Below are positions 35,176 through 44,654 of a stretch of 64,000 nt of DNA, piece by piece. How positions within the stretch are numbered: the first letter of the stretch is position 1; each line of letters starts with the position of its first letter. Made by a program: the position numbers and the translations under genes. The notes under the pieces are model-generated. The model ran no database searches, was not told where the DNA came from, and saw only the letters and a program-made list of their open reading frames with translations. The DNA comes from Acidisoma sp. L85. Its GTDB lineage: Bacteria > Pseudomonadota > Alphaproteobacteria > Acetobacterales > Acetobacteraceae. The stretch is from the NCBI RefSeq assembly GCF_009765865.1, contig NZ_LMUQ01000073.1, positions 71,608 through 135,607 of the forward strand, read 5' to 3'.

Positions 35176-35931
35176 ATGCACATCGGTTTCAAGGGGCGTC
35201 GCGCGGTGGTCACCGGGGCCGGGCATGGCATTGGTCGCGGCATTGCTCAGGCTTTCGCGGGCCTCGGCGCCGAGACCTTGGCGCTCGATATCAACGCTGA
35301 GGGCTTGCTGGAGACGGGGCGCTTCACGGCGACCGATGGCGGATCCCTGGTGACGGAAGTTCTGGACACAACCGATGTGGCCGCCACGCAGGCCATCATC
35401 CGCGCCTTCGGCAGGGTCGATATTCTCGTCTACAGCGCCGGCGGAGTGCGCGGCCAGGTCGGCAAGGCCGCTGAGGCGGTCACGCCGGAGGAATGGCAGT
35501 CGATCTTGGCCGTCAACTTGACGGGCGCCTTCGTGTCGGCCCAGGCGGTCATCCCGAGCATGAAGGCGGCGGGGAGGGGAAGGATAGTCACCATCTCCAG
35601 CGGCGCGGGTTTAGGGGTAAGCCTGACCGGCATCCAATCCTACGCCGCAGCCAAGGCCGGCGAGATCGGTTTGACCCGGCAATTGGCCCACGAACTCGGA
35701 CCCTTCGGAATAACGGTGAACAGCGTCGCCCCCGGCTTCGTCCGCTCCAACCCGGCGAGTGAGCTTCAGTGGAAGGCCTACGGTCCGGAAGGCCAACGGC
35801 GGTTGATCGAAGGGATCGCCTTGCGGCGGCTGGGAAGCGTCGAGGACATCCTCAGCGCCGTGCTGTTCCTCGCAAGCGATTACGCGAGCTGGATCACTGG
35901 CCAGACACTGAGCGTCGACGGCGGTAAATGA
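35176..35931 (+). CDS. Short-chain dehydrogenase/reductase
   Basis: Classical SDR, 251 residues from the ATG at 35176 (MHIGFKGRRAVVTGAGHGIG). Cofactor motif TGAGHGIGRG, catalytic residues in SSGAGLG and SYAAAKAG, end WITGQTLSVDGGK. Earlier in-frame starts fall inside the creatininase-like gene. Probably cotranscribed with that gene. The substrate is unknown. Confidence 0.86.
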   Translation: MHIGFKGRRAVVTGAGHGIGRGIAQAFAGLGAETLALDINAEGLLETGRFTATDGGSLVTEVLDTTDVAATQAIIRAFGRVDILVYSAGGVRGQVGKAAEAVTPEEWQSILAVNLTGAFVSAQAVIPSMKAAGRGRIVTISSGAGLGVSLTGIQSYAAAKAGEIGLTRQLAHELGPFGITVNSVAPGFVRSNPASELQWKAYGPEGQRRLIEGIALRRLGSVEDILSAVLFLASDYASWITGQTLSVDGGK

Positions 35932-36071
35932 CGGCTCACGCGGTGGCGCGTCCAAGAGTTGAGGGTGACTTTTGTTGCGGCGGCTTGCCTGTTTTGTAAG
36001 CTCGCTGCCGCCAAATTAAACAGTCTTCGAGCACTTACTGGTTCGTCACAAAAGATCGGCCAGTATATCGT

Positions 36072-36100
36072 TTGACTCGCTTTGCGGCCTGCTTCTACCG
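36072..36100 (+). promoter_or_regulatory. Possible promoter of the peptide ABC operon
   Basis: TTGACT (36072-36077), a 17-base spacer and CTACCG (36095-36100), 34 bp before the binding-protein start. The -35 is good and the -10 is weak. Confidence 0.25.
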
Positions 36101-36134
36101 TTAGCTTGGACGAAATGATCCGGGACGGACACTC

Positions 36135-37718
36135 ATGAAGTCGATGCTGCTGCGAACCGCCCTGACCCTGGGCGCTCTCCTCACAACATCGGCCGCCTAT
36201 GCGGCGCCGGTCACTGGTGGCACGCTGAATTTCGCGCGCAACGCCGACTCTCAGTTGCTGGATCCCGTCCTCAACAATGCAAATGTCGACATCTGGATCC
36301 TGACCAACCTCTACAGCACGCTGCTGCTGCCTTCCGCGGACGGTAAATCAGTTATACCTGGTTTGGCGACATCCTGGACGCCCTCGGCCGACGGCAAGAC
36401 ACTCACACTCAAACTGCGCCCTGGCGTAAAGTTCGCCGATGGAAGCCCGGTGACAACGGATGATATTATCTGGTCGCTGACAAGGGCGGTCGATCCGAAG
36501 AACGGCATCTGGAACTTCCTTCTCGCTTCCGTGGCGAGTGTGAAAGCGGAGGGCGACGACACGATTGTCCTCTCGCTGAAGAATCCCGATCCCAGCTTGC
36601 CCGCGGCACTGGCGACCTTCAATTCCGCGATCATGCCGCACAAGCTCTTCGAAGCCGCCAAGGGCGGGACCGATGCCGAAAAGGCCCAGAACTTTGCCGA
36701 GCACCCGATCGGCAGCGGGCCGTTCGTTCTGGCATCCTGGCAGCGCGGCAGCCACATGGTGCTGAAGCGGAATCCTTATTACTGGAAGAAGGATGAGGCC
36801 GGACAACAGTTGCCGTATCTCGACGAGGTCAATCTGACAGTCGTGCCAGATGACGCCACGCGCATCTTGCAGTTGAAAGCAGGGCAGATCGACGCAACCG
36901 AGTTTGTGCCATACGAGCGCGCGCATGAGTTGCAGGGCGACACCAATCTGACCATGGACCTCTTCCCCTCCACGCAAATCACCTATCTCCAGCTCAATGC
37001 CGACCCGAAGTTGAACGACGGCACACCGAACCCGCTTTCGAACGAGAAGGTGCGCCAGGCGCTGAATTACGCCATAAGCAAAAAGGCGGTGATTCAAGTC
37101 GTCACGCATGGCTTGGGTACGCCTATGCATTCCTTTATGCCGTCAACGACGCCGCTCTATGCGGATCTCGGTCCCGCCTACAGCTTTGACATGAAGAAGG
37201 CGAAGGCTCTGCTAACGGAGGCGGGCTTCCCGAATGGGTTTAGCCTGACAGCTTTCGCGCAGGCCGGCAAAGCGAACGATTCCTCGACACTCGCCACTTT
37301 GCAGCAGATGTGGGGGCAGTTGGGCGTGAAGCTCAGCATCCAGCAAATGGACCTGCCCACCATGGATGCGCGGCAGCACAAGAGCGACTACCAGATCCGC
37401 ACCGCCTATTGGACGAACGACATCGCCGATCCGAACGAGATCACCTCCTATTTCGCTTATTTCCCCAATATCAGGAATCAGTTCAGCGGCTGGCAGGATG
37501 CCCGCACGGACAAGCTGTTCCTGCAGAGCCAGGTCGAACTCGACCCCGCCAAACGTGTCGCGGAATACAAAGAGCTGCAGCAAATTTACGTCGCCGGTGC
37601 GCCGATGTTCTTCCTTTATGAAAGCCCATTCGCCGCCGCCACGCGGAAAAACGTCATCGGCTTTCGGCAGAGCCCGCTCGGCAATGATATGTTCGAGGCG
37701 GCGTATATCGAGAAGTAA
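36135..37718 (+). CDS. Peptide/opine-type ABC transporter substrate-binding protein
   Basis: Periplasmic receptor of the DppA/OppA (SBP family 5) type, 527 residues. A signal peptide (MKSMLLRTALTLGALLTTSAAYA, cleavage after about residue 23) precedes the mature start APVTGGTLNF. Family landmarks are KLRPGVKFADGSPVTTDDIIWSL and RNPYYWKKD. It heads a complete five-gene importer operon. Relatives bind di/oligopeptides, opines, nickel or glutathione, so the ligand is open; the isoaspartyl peptidase and ureohydrolase nearby suggest a peptide or guanidino compound. Confidence 0.93.
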   Translation: MKSMLLRTALTLGALLTTSAAYAAPVTGGTLNFARNADSQLLDPVLNNANVDIWILTNLYSTLLLPSADGKSVIPGLATSWTPSADGKTLTLKLRPGVKFADGSPVTTDDIIWSLTRAVDPKNGIWNFLLASVASVKAEGDDTIVLSLKNPDPSLPAALATFNSAIMPHKLFEAAKGGTDAEKAQNFAEHPIGSGPFVLASWQRGSHMVLKRNPYYWKKDEAGQQLPYLDEVNLTVVPDDATRILQLKAGQIDATEFVPYERAHELQGDTNLTMDLFPSTQITYLQLNADPKLNDGTPNPLSNEKVRQALNYAISKKAVIQVVTHGLGTPMHSFMPSTTPLYADLGPAYSFDMKKAKALLTEAGFPNGFSLTAFAQAGKANDSSTLATLQQMWGQLGVKLSIQQMDLPTMDARQHKSDYQIRTAYWTNDIADPNEITSYFAYFPNIRNQFSGWQDARTDKLFLQSQVELDPAKRVAEYKELQQIYVAGAPMFFLYESPFAAATRKNVIGFRQSPLGNDMFEAAYIEK

Positions 37719-37732
37719 ATCGGGGTCGCGTT

Positions 37733-38665
37733 ATGCTCGCGAGGATCCCTGGACGGCTGTTGCAAATCATCCCGACGCTCATACTGATTGGCGTCGTCGT
37801 CTTTGTCTTGCTTCGGCTCCTGCCGGGCGATCCGGCCAGCGCTTTGCTCGGCAATCGGGCAACACCTGAATCGCTAGCCCGCATCAACGCCCAGATGGGC
37901 TTCGACAAGCCTATCTGGGTGCAGTTTCTCCTGTTCCTCGGGCGCCTGGCTCATGGCGATCTAGGCGTCTCGGTCACTGAGCGCATTCCTGTGACGCGGG
38001 TCATTTTGCAACGGCTCCCTGTTACTCTGTGTCTGGTAGGTTTTGCCGCCGTGATCGCGCTTGTGCTGGCGCTACCTTTGGCCTTTGTTGCCGCTCTGCG
38101 ACAGAACCGCTTGCCCGATTTGGCGCTGCGCGGGCTGTTCCAGATCGGCTTGTCTTCGCCTGTCTTCTACATCGGGCTTCTCCTGCTGGGTTTCCTCGGC
38201 GCGCGCCTGCATTGGTTTCCTGTTGGCGGTCTCGGTCAGGGCTTCTGGGGCGCCGTTTATCACCTCATCCTGCCGGCCTTTACCCTGGCCTTGAGTTTGG
38301 CGGCGGTGCTGATGCGCAACCTGAGAAGTGCGATCATCGGTGTGCTGCGGGCGGACTACGTCGATTTCGCGCGCGCGAAAGGGATTACTCCCTGGCGCGT
38401 GCTCACGGGTCACGTTCTGCGCAACTCGCTCATCACCACGGTCGCGCTCTTCGGCTTGAATATCGGCGTGTTGCTCGGGAATTCCGTCATAACGGAGAAC
38501 GTCTTCGCGGTGCCGGGTATCGGTGGGTTGCTTGTCGACGCGATCTTTGGCCGCGACTACCCTGTCGTACAGGGAGTAACACTGGTCCTCGCCGTGTTGG
38601 TTTCCCTGGTTTTCCTCGCGACTGATCTCATGGAAAGCTGGCTTGATCCGCGGCTGCACGCATGA
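37733..38665 (+). CDS. Peptide-type ABC transporter permease (DppB-like)
   Basis: Inner-membrane permease, 310 residues with six hydrophobic segments. The DppB/OppB N-terminal region (VFVLLRLLPGDPASALLGNRATPE) and the permease loop DYVDFARAKGITPWRVLTGHVLRN are standard. It begins 14 bp after the binding-protein gene and its stop overlaps the next permease by four bases. Confidence 0.94.
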   Translation: MLARIPGRLLQIIPTLILIGVVVFVLLRLLPGDPASALLGNRATPESLARINAQMGFDKPIWVQFLLFLGRLAHGDLGVSVTERIPVTRVILQRLPVTLCLVGFAAVIALVLALPLAFVAALRQNRLPDLALRGLFQIGLSSPVFYIGLLLLGFLGARLHWFPVGGLGQGFWGAVYHLILPAFTLALSLAAVLMRNLRSAIIGVLRADYVDFARAKGITPWRVLTGHVLRNSLITTVALFGLNIGVLLGNSVITENVFAVPGIGGLLVDAIFGRDYPVVQGVTLVLAVLVSLVFLATDLMESWLDPRLHA

Positions 38666-39525
38666 GCAGCACGGTGCCAACTCTGTCCGTCGCGCCAGCG
38701 ACTGAGCCACGCCGTGTTTGGAAAAGACCGCCCTCCGCCTTCATCCTGGGCGCAATCATCACCGCCGGCTTCCTGCTGGCTGCCATTGCTCCCGGCCTCC
38801 TCGCTCCCTACGACCCGCTCGCTTTCGATTACGACAATCTGCAGGTGGGGCCCGGCGCGGCGCACTGGTTCGGAACCGACAATTTTGGCCGAGATGTGCT
38901 GTCCCGCATCATATGGGCCTCGCGGATCGACATCCAGATCGCATTGTTTTGCACGATCCCGCCTTTGCTGATCGGCACTGCCGTCGGCTCTCTCGTCGGC
39001 TACTATGGCGGCATCGCGGATACGATCTTCGGCCGCATCGTCGATCTGGTCATCACCTTTCCGTTCATCGTGTTGGTGATCGCCATTGTGGCTGTGCTGG
39101 GTCCGGGCTTGGTGAACGTGTACATCGCCGTCACCAGCGTCGGCTGGGTTTTCTACGCCAGGCTCGTGCGGTCCCAGGTGATGGTTTTGCGCCAGGCGGA
39201 TTTCGCCGCGGCCGGGCAGGTGATGGGCTATAGCGCAGCCAGGATCATCTTTCGCCACCTGCTGCCGAATGCCATGACGGCGGTCATCGTCTATTGGATG
39301 ACCGACATGGCGCTCGACATCCTGCTCGGCTCCAGCCTCGGCTATCTTGGCCTCGGCGCACAGCCACCTACGGCGGAATGGGGCGTGCTGGTGTCCGACG
39401 GCAAGAACTTCATGGACACTGCCTGGTGGATGACGGTGTTCCCCGGCGCCGCCATCGTCGTCTGCGGCACCGGCCTGAGCCTGCTCGGCGATGGCGTCGC
39501 TGATCTGCTCGCGGTGCGCCGATGA
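38662..39525 (+). CDS. Peptide-type ABC transporter permease (DppC-like)
   Basis: Second permease, 287 residues. The DppC-type N-terminal motif ([10 protein letters not shown] ... [18 protein letters not shown]) and the loop [20 protein letters not shown] are present, with six membrane helices. Four-base overlaps join it to the genes on both sides. Confidence 0.94.
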   Translation: MSSTVPTLSVAPATEPRRVWKRPPSAFILGAIITAGFLLAAIAPGLLAPYDPLAFDYDNLQVGPGAAHWFGTDNFGRDVLSRIIWASRIDIQIALFCTIPPLLIGTAVGSLVGYYGGIADTIFGRIVDLVITFPFIVLVIAIVAVLGPGLVNVYIAVTSVGWVFYARLVRSQVMVLRQADFAAAGQVMGYSAARIIFRHLLPNAMTAVIVYWMTDMALDILLGSSLGYLGLGAQPPTAEWGVLVSDGKNFMDTAWWMTVFPGAAIVVCGTGLSLLGDGVADLLAVRR

Positions 39526-40511
39526 GAGCGCCGCTGCTCTTGCTACGCGGGCTGCAAACGACTCTTGCGACCGACAACGGCGCTCTCACGGTGGTCGATG
39601 GTGTGGATCTCGACGTCAGGGAGGGTGAAATCCTCGGCCTTGTCGGGGAATCCGGCTCCGGCAAGAGCATGACGCTGCGATCGATCCTGCGGTTGATCCG
39701 GCCGCCAGGTCGAGTCTCCGGCGAGATCCTGTGGCGTGGGCGTGACCTCGTGCCGCTGCGCGAACCGGAGATGCGCGCCATCCGCGGCCGGGAGATCGGA
39801 ATGATCTTCCAGGAGCCAATGACCGCGCTCAACCCCGTGTTGAGCGTGGGGCGTCAGATTCTGGAAAATCTTCGCGCGCACACGGATCTCGGGCGTACGG
39901 CCCGACGCAACCGTACGGTTGAACTTCTGGATCTGGTCGGCATCCCGGCGGCCGCGCAGAGAGTGAACGATTACCCTCACCAGTTTTCCGGCGGCATGCG
40001 GCAACGCGCGATGATTGCGATCGCGCTTGCCTCCAATCCTTCGCTTCTGCTGGCGGATGAACCGACAACCGCGCTCGACGTCACGATCCAGGACCAGATC
40101 CTCAAACTTCTGCTGCGGCTGCGCGAAACACTCGGCATGGCGGTGATCCTCGTGACCCATGATCTCGGCGTGGTCGCGCAGAGCTGTGACCGCGTGGCGG
40201 TTATGTATGCCGGGCGTGTCGCGGAAATCGGAGAAGTGTCGGCGGTTTTCGCGGCACCTAGGCACGCCTATACCCTCGGGTTGCTGCAGTCGGTGCCGGA
40301 TGCGCGGCGGATCCGGCAGGCGCTGCGGCCAATCGGCGGAGCACCACCGCCTCCGGGCACAGTCGGCGACCGCTGCGCCTTTATCCCACGATGCGACTTC
40401 GCGACCGCCGCCTGCGAGGTGAGGCGGCCGCCCCTGATCTCGATCGGCGGCGGTAGGCTGGCCGCCTGCGTCCATGGTGATCGCTTGCAGCAAGCGGAAT
40501 GGGCGGCGTGA
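39522..40511 (+). CDS. Peptide-type ABC transporter ATPase (DppD-like)
   Basis: ATP-binding subunit, 329 residues. Walker [10 protein letters not shown], signature [15 protein letters not shown], Walker [13 protein letters not shown]. The C-terminal extension with four cysteines ([22 protein letters not shown] ... AACVHG) fits the oligopeptide/dipeptide ATPase C-terminal domain, which can hold an iron-sulfur cluster. It overlaps the preceding gene by four bases and the following by one. Confidence 0.94.
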   Translation: MRAPLLLLRGLQTTLATDNGALTVVDGVDLDVREGEILGLVGESGSGKSMTLRSILRLIRPPGRVSGEILWRGRDLVPLREPEMRAIRGREIGMIFQEPMTALNPVLSVGRQILENLRAHTDLGRTARRNRTVELLDLVGIPAAAQRVNDYPHQFSGGMRQRAMIAIALASNPSLLLADEPTTALDVTIQDQILKLLLRLRETLGMAVILVTHDLGVVAQSCDRVAVMYAGRVAEIGEVSAVFAAPRHAYTLGLLQSVPDARRIRQALRPIGGAPPPPGTVGDRCAFIPRCDFATAACEVRRPPLISIGGGRLAACVHGDRLQQAEWAA

Positions 40512-41569
40512 TGATGGACACTGGCCTTCTGCCCGTTCTATCGACCGAAGCTGCACCGTCGTCGCCGGGAGCGCCGCTGCTGGTCGTCGAGAAGCTTACT
40601 AAAACCTTTCCACGCAGGCAATCGCTCCGCAGCCTGATCCGTGGCGAGCCGCGCAAGCGTGTGCATGCCTTGTCGGATGTCGATCTCACCATTCACCGCG
40701 GCGAAACGCTCGGCATTGTCGGCGAGAGCGGCTGCGGCAAGTCGACACTCGCGCGTTGCCTGGTTCGCCTCTATCGTACTGATTCTGGGCGCATCGCTTA
40801 CGCCGGCTTGGATGTCGGAAGCCTGAAGGGTGCGGATCTGCGCCGCTTCAACCGCCGCGTTCAGATGGTGTTCCAGGACCCCTATGGCTCGCTGAATCCA
40901 CGCATGACGGTGCGCGCTACCTTGGCGGAGGCGTTGTCCGTTCACCGAATGCGCCCGCCTCGCGAGATTGAAGGTCGTATCAACGAGCTGATGGATCTCG
41001 TGCATTTGCCGCGCGGTGCCGCACGCCGCCGGCCCCATGAGTTCAGCGGCGGTCAGCGCCAACGCATCGGCATCGCGCGCGCATTGGCTCTGGAACCTGA
41101 TTGCCTGGTCGCGGACGAGTTGGTCTCGGCGCTGGACGTGTCAGTCCAGGCGCAGATGGTAAACCTGTTGCTGGAGTTGCAGCAACGCTTGCAACTCACC
41201 GTGCTATTCATCGCGCACGACCTGCGTCTGGTCCGTCATTTGTCGCATCGCGTCGCCGTCATGTATCTCGGCCGCGTCGTTGAACTGGCCGAAACCGAGG
41301 CGTTGTTTACCCGCCCCCGTCATCCCTATACGCAGGCACTTCTGAAGGCCGCACCGGAACTAGACCCCAGGCTTCGCAGCACTTCGGACGCCGTCCGGGG
41401 CGAACTTCCCAGCCCGGTGAACCCACCGCCGGGTTGCCCATTTCATACGCGCTGCCCGGACGCTATCGCGCTTTGCATGACCGTTCGTCCGGAACTCAAG
41501 CCGCTGCTTGACGGCCGCCTGGCTGCCTGCCACATCGCCGCTGCGGAGGATGGGCTGGCAGCCCTCTAG
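40511..41569 (+). CDS. Peptide-type ABC transporter ATPase (DppF-like)
   Basis: Second ATPase, 352 residues from the ATG at 40511 that shares its A with the previous TGA; an ATG at 40499 would lie inside the previous gene. Walker A GESGCGKSTL, signature FSGGQRQRIGIARAL, Walker B VADELVSALDVS. The Walker B carries DEL rather than the common DEP, a tolerated change. The C-terminal oligopeptide/dipeptide ATPase domain is present (HTRCPDAIALC). It ends 13 bp from a convergent isoaspartyl peptidase gene. Confidence 0.93.
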   Translation: MMDTGLLPVLSTEAAPSSPGAPLLVVEKLTKTFPRRQSLRSLIRGEPRKRVHALSDVDLTIHRGETLGIVGESGCGKSTLARCLVRLYRTDSGRIAYAGLDVGSLKGADLRRFNRRVQMVFQDPYGSLNPRMTVRATLAEALSVHRMRPPREIEGRINELMDLVHLPRGAARRRPHEFSGGQRQRIGIARALALEPDCLVADELVSALDVSVQAQMVNLLLELQQRLQLTVLFIAHDLRLVRHLSHRVAVMYLGRVVELAETEALFTRPRHPYTQALLKAAPELDPRLRSTSDAVRGELPSPVNPPPGCPFHTRCPDAIALCMTVRPELKPLLDGRLAACHIAAAEDGLAAL

Positions 41570-41582
41570 ACGGACCAACCTG

Positions 41583-42536
41583 CTAGTGGAGCTCGGCCGG
41601 AAACACCGTCTCATGCGTTGCGACGTAAGCCTCGCCTGCGGTCGTGACCCAGCCACGGTACATGCCCATGGTATTGTAGGGCGCCACCACCCGGCCCGCG
41701 TAGTCGATGGCCACGAGCCCCGCGCCGATCCCATGCGCTGACAGATCCACCATGATGATCTTTGTGGCCGCGGTCCCAAGATCCTCCTTGAGATACGCCA
41801 TCCGGCTGGCGAGCTCGTGCCCGACCACGTGGCGAATGAAATACTCGCCGGCGCCAGTGCCGGAAACGGCGCAAGCGCCATCACGGGCATAGGTCCCTGC
41901 CCCAATAATCGGCGAGTCACCCACCCGACCGACAGGCTTATCGGTGAAGCCTCCGGTGGAGGTGGCGGCGGCCAAATGGCCTGCGGAGTCGAGCGCGACG
42001 GCTCCGACAGTCCCATGTTTCTCGGCTTCGCTCGCTGTCGCCGCCGTTCCGGATGCTCGCCGCGCCTTCATGGCTGTGAGAGCCTGCCGCTGACGCTCGA
42101 TGATGAAAAATTCGGGATCAACAATCTCAAGCCCATGCGTTTCTGCAAACCGATCGGCTGCGGGTCCCGTCATCATGACGGTACGGCCCTCGTCCATGAG
42201 CGCGCGCGCGAGCCTCACGGGGTTGCGGCAACGCTCCACGGCGCTCACCGCGCCGGCCCTCAGCGTCGCGCCATCCATGATCGCGGCATCGAGCGAGGCT
42301 TTTCCGGCAGTAGTCAGCGCGGCGCCCCGACCCGCGTTGAAATAGGGCGACTCCTCCATCGAAACGACCGCCGCCTCGACCGCCGCGACGGCCCGGCCGT
42401 CTTCGCGCAGCACGCGCCATCCGGCCCGCAGCGCCAAGGCCAAGTCAGACCGTGCGGCGGCCCAGTCGGACTCGCTAAGTTCCTGCTTGGGCATTACACC
42501 ACAGCCACCGTGTATGCCGAGCGCGATGGAGCCCAT
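41583..42536 (-). CDS. Isoaspartyl peptidase/L-asparaginase (plant-type Ntn hydrolase)
   Basis: Threonine hydrolase that matures by self-cleavage, 317 residues. The cleavage site and nucleophile are in EKHGTVGAVALD, giving Thr176 as the new N-terminus of the beta chain. The N-terminal IHGGCGVMPK and FNAGRGAALTTAG segments, and the substrate loops VGDSPIIGAGTYARD and SGTGAGEYFIR, match the family. It hydrolyses beta-aspartyl dipeptides and often asparagine. It lies convergent to the peptide importer operon, a pairing that suggests import and cleavage of isoaspartyl peptides. Confidence 0.92.
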   Translation of the reverse strand: MGSIALGIHGGCGVMPKQELSESDWAAARSDLALALRAGWRVLREDGRAVAAVEAAVVSMEESPYFNAGRGAALTTAGKASLDAAIMDGATLRAGAVSAVERCRNPVRLARALMDEGRTVMMTGPAADRFAETHGLEIVDPEFFIIERQRQALTAMKARRASGTAATASEAEKHGTVGAVALDSAGHLAAATSTGGFTDKPVGRVGDSPIIGAGTYARDGACAVSGTGAGEYFIRHVVGHELASRMAYLKEDLGTAATKIIMVDLSAHGIGAGLVAIDYAGRVVAPYNTMGMYRGWVTTAGEAYVATHETVFPAELH

Positions 42537-42645
42537 ACCGATATTCCTTCTGTAGCAATGTGAGGTCGCGGAGAGAACAATACCGGGCAGGGAGCCGGCA
42601 ACTGACCTTAGCAGGACGCAGCTTACCTACACGGAAAGGGCGAAG

Positions 42646-43560
42646 ATGATGTCTGAGGACTGGTTCGAGGTCCGATGTGTGGCGCCGGACCTTTGGATGA
42701 TTGCCGAGCCCCTGCATGTGGTGAGCTGGCTCTATATCGGCAGCGAGCGTGCGGCGCTGCTTGACACCGGAACGGGCATTGCGCCGATCGCGCCTATCGT
42801 CGCAAGTCTCACGGATCGTCCTGTCGTCGTGGTGAATACCCATTACCATTTTGACCACATCGGCAACAACCCGGCCTTCAAGGAGCGGCTGGCTTCGGTG
42901 GCGAGTGGCCCACTAATGCGTCTTCCTGCCTCCCGGCAGTTGCTGGACCGATACTTGCGGACCTATGACGGCTTTATCGCCGAGGCGCGGGAGCGAATCC
43001 AGGTCGATCCTGATGCCTTTGCGATGGCGCCCGAGACCCAGCCCCGCGAATTTCCCCTGACGTTCAACTCCGAGGAGTGGCGGCCGGGCAGCATCGCGGC
43101 CACCGGACTTCTGCGTGACGGTAACGAAATTGACCTCGGCGACCGCCGGCTGCGCGTCATCGACACGCCGGGCCATAGCCCCGACGGAATTTGTCTTGTC
43201 GACGCCGAGCGGGGGGTGCTGTTCGCGGGGGACACGCTTACCGAAGGCCCTCTCTACGTCCATTATGATGAGTCGTCAGCGGCGAGTCTTTTGGCCTCGA
43301 CGCTTCGGCTCTTCAAGCTGGCCGGCGATCTGCGAGTGATCTGCTGCGGCCATGTCGCGCGGGCGGTGGCGGAGGTAAGCTTGATCGATGACACGATCGC
43401 GGCTCTGCGGGCCGTGCTGGATGGTCGGGCAGATTGCCGCGAGACTTCCGACGTATTTGGCTATCCAATCTTTGAAGCACGCTTCGGACGCGTCTGGATC
43501 ACCCAGTCTACCGGCGCGGCCACATCGTTTCGGCTTTATGACGGGGAGCCCGTAGAGTGA
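42646..43560 (+). CDS. Metallo-beta-lactamase-fold hydrolase
   Basis: 304 residues. The metal motif HYHFDH (residues 66-71) is complete, with further ligands in DTPGHSPD, FAGDTLTEG and CCGHVARAV. The fold suits lactones, thioesters or other hydrolysable substrates; it is a general member close to the glyoxalase II-like group. GAAAGGG before the ATG is a good ribosome site. It starts 109 bp from the divergent isoaspartyl peptidase and is followed after 82 bp by the ureohydrolase gene, so these may be coexpressed. Confidence 0.85.
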   Translation: MMSEDWFEVRCVAPDLWMIAEPLHVVSWLYIGSERAALLDTGTGIAPIAPIVASLTDRPVVVVNTHYHFDHIGNNPAFKERLASVASGPLMRLPASRQLLDRYLRTYDGFIAEARERIQVDPDAFAMAPETQPREFPLTFNSEEWRPGSIAATGLLRDGNEIDLGDRRLRVIDTPGHSPDGICLVDAERGVLFAGDTLTEGPLYVHYDESSAASLLASTLRLFKLAGDLRVICCGHVARAVAEVSLIDDTIAALRAVLDGRADCRETSDVFGYPIFEARFGRVWITQSTGAATSFRLYDGEPVE

Positions 43561-43642
43561 TTCTCGCTTTGAGGGATCAAGAAGCGGTTCCGGCGCGTGA
43601 CGCGACGTGGCCCCGAAGCTGGCAAAGTGCCGAGGTTCATCT

Positions 43643-44608
43643 ATGACCGATGCGAAATACCCTCAGCCACTCGATGCAGCGTTGACCCCCCGCTTTGCCG
43701 GGCTCTCGACCTTCATGCGCCTGCCCGTCTTCTCCAGCGCCGCGGAGCTGGATGTGGCGCTGGTAGGCGTGCCCTTCGATGGAGGCACCACCAACCGGCC
43801 CGGCGCCCGGCATGGACCGCGCGAGATTCGCAACCAATCGAGCCTCATTCGCCGCACGCATCACGAGTCGGGCATCTCTCCATATGACCGCATTCGTGTC
43901 GGCGATTTAGGCGATGCGCCGGTCAACCCAATTGATCTTCTGGATTCCCTCTCACGCATCGAGGGCTTCTTCAGGGAGATCGCAGCGCAGGGTGCGATTC
44001 CAATCTCGGCTGGCGGCGACCATCTGATGACATTGCCGATCCTGCGCGGCTTAGTGAAAACCGTGCCTGTAGGACTCATCCAATTCGATGCCCATTCCGA
44101 CACCAACGACACGTATTTCGGGAACAACCCCTATACTCACGGTTCGCCCTTTCGCCGCGCCATCGAAGAGGGTTTGCTCGACGGCCGGCGAATTGTGCAG
44201 ATCGGCATCCGAGGTTCGATCTACCACCCGACGGATTTCGATTATGCTCGCTCGCAAGGCATTCGCATCATCTTTGTCGAGGAGGTCGAGGCGCGCGGCG
44301 TCGATGCCGTCATGGCGGAGGCTTGCGCAATCCTGGGCGAAGGGCCGATCTACGTGACCTTTGATATCGATTGTCTCGACCCATCCTTCGCGGTCGGCAC
44401 CGGCACGCCGGAGATCGGCGGCCTCACGACGCGAGAGGCCCAGCGGATGTTGCGTCTTCTGCACCCTCTACACATCACTGGCGCGGATGTGGTCGAGGTG
44501 TCGCCGCCCTTCGACCCGTCCGGCCTCACCGCTCTAACCGGAGCGACGATGATGTTCGAGCTGCTCTGCGCCATCGCGGGAGGCCCAGCCTTCAGCGGTA
44601 GAGCGTGA
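43643..44608 (+). CDS. Agmatinase-family ureohydrolase
   Basis: Manganese-dependent ureohydrolase, 321 residues from the ATG at 43643. The three metal motifs are ISAGGDHLM, QFDAHSDTND and VTFDIDCLDPSF. The later segment GTPEIGGLTTREAQRML and GADVVEVSPPFDPSG resemble agmatinases, guanidinobutyrases and guanidinopropionases more than arginases. It would release urea from a guanidino compound. The precise substrate cannot be told apart by eye in this family. Confidence 0.88.
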   Translation: MTDAKYPQPLDAALTPRFAGLSTFMRLPVFSSAAELDVALVGVPFDGGTTNRPGARHGPREIRNQSSLIRRTHHESGISPYDRIRVGDLGDAPVNPIDLLDSLSRIEGFFREIAAQGAIPISAGGDHLMTLPILRGLVKTVPVGLIQFDAHSDTNDTYFGNNPYTHGSPFRRAIEEGLLDGRRIVQIGIRGSIYHPTDFDYARSQGIRIIFVEEVEARGVDAVMAEACAILGEGPIYVTFDIDCLDPSFAVGTGTPEIGGLTTREAQRMLRLLHPLHITGADVVEVSPPFDPSGLTALTGATMMFELLCAIAGGPAFSGRA

Positions 44609-44654
44609 ACCTGTCCTGGAAAGCAAACCTGCAGCCTAACCGCATGGGCACGCA

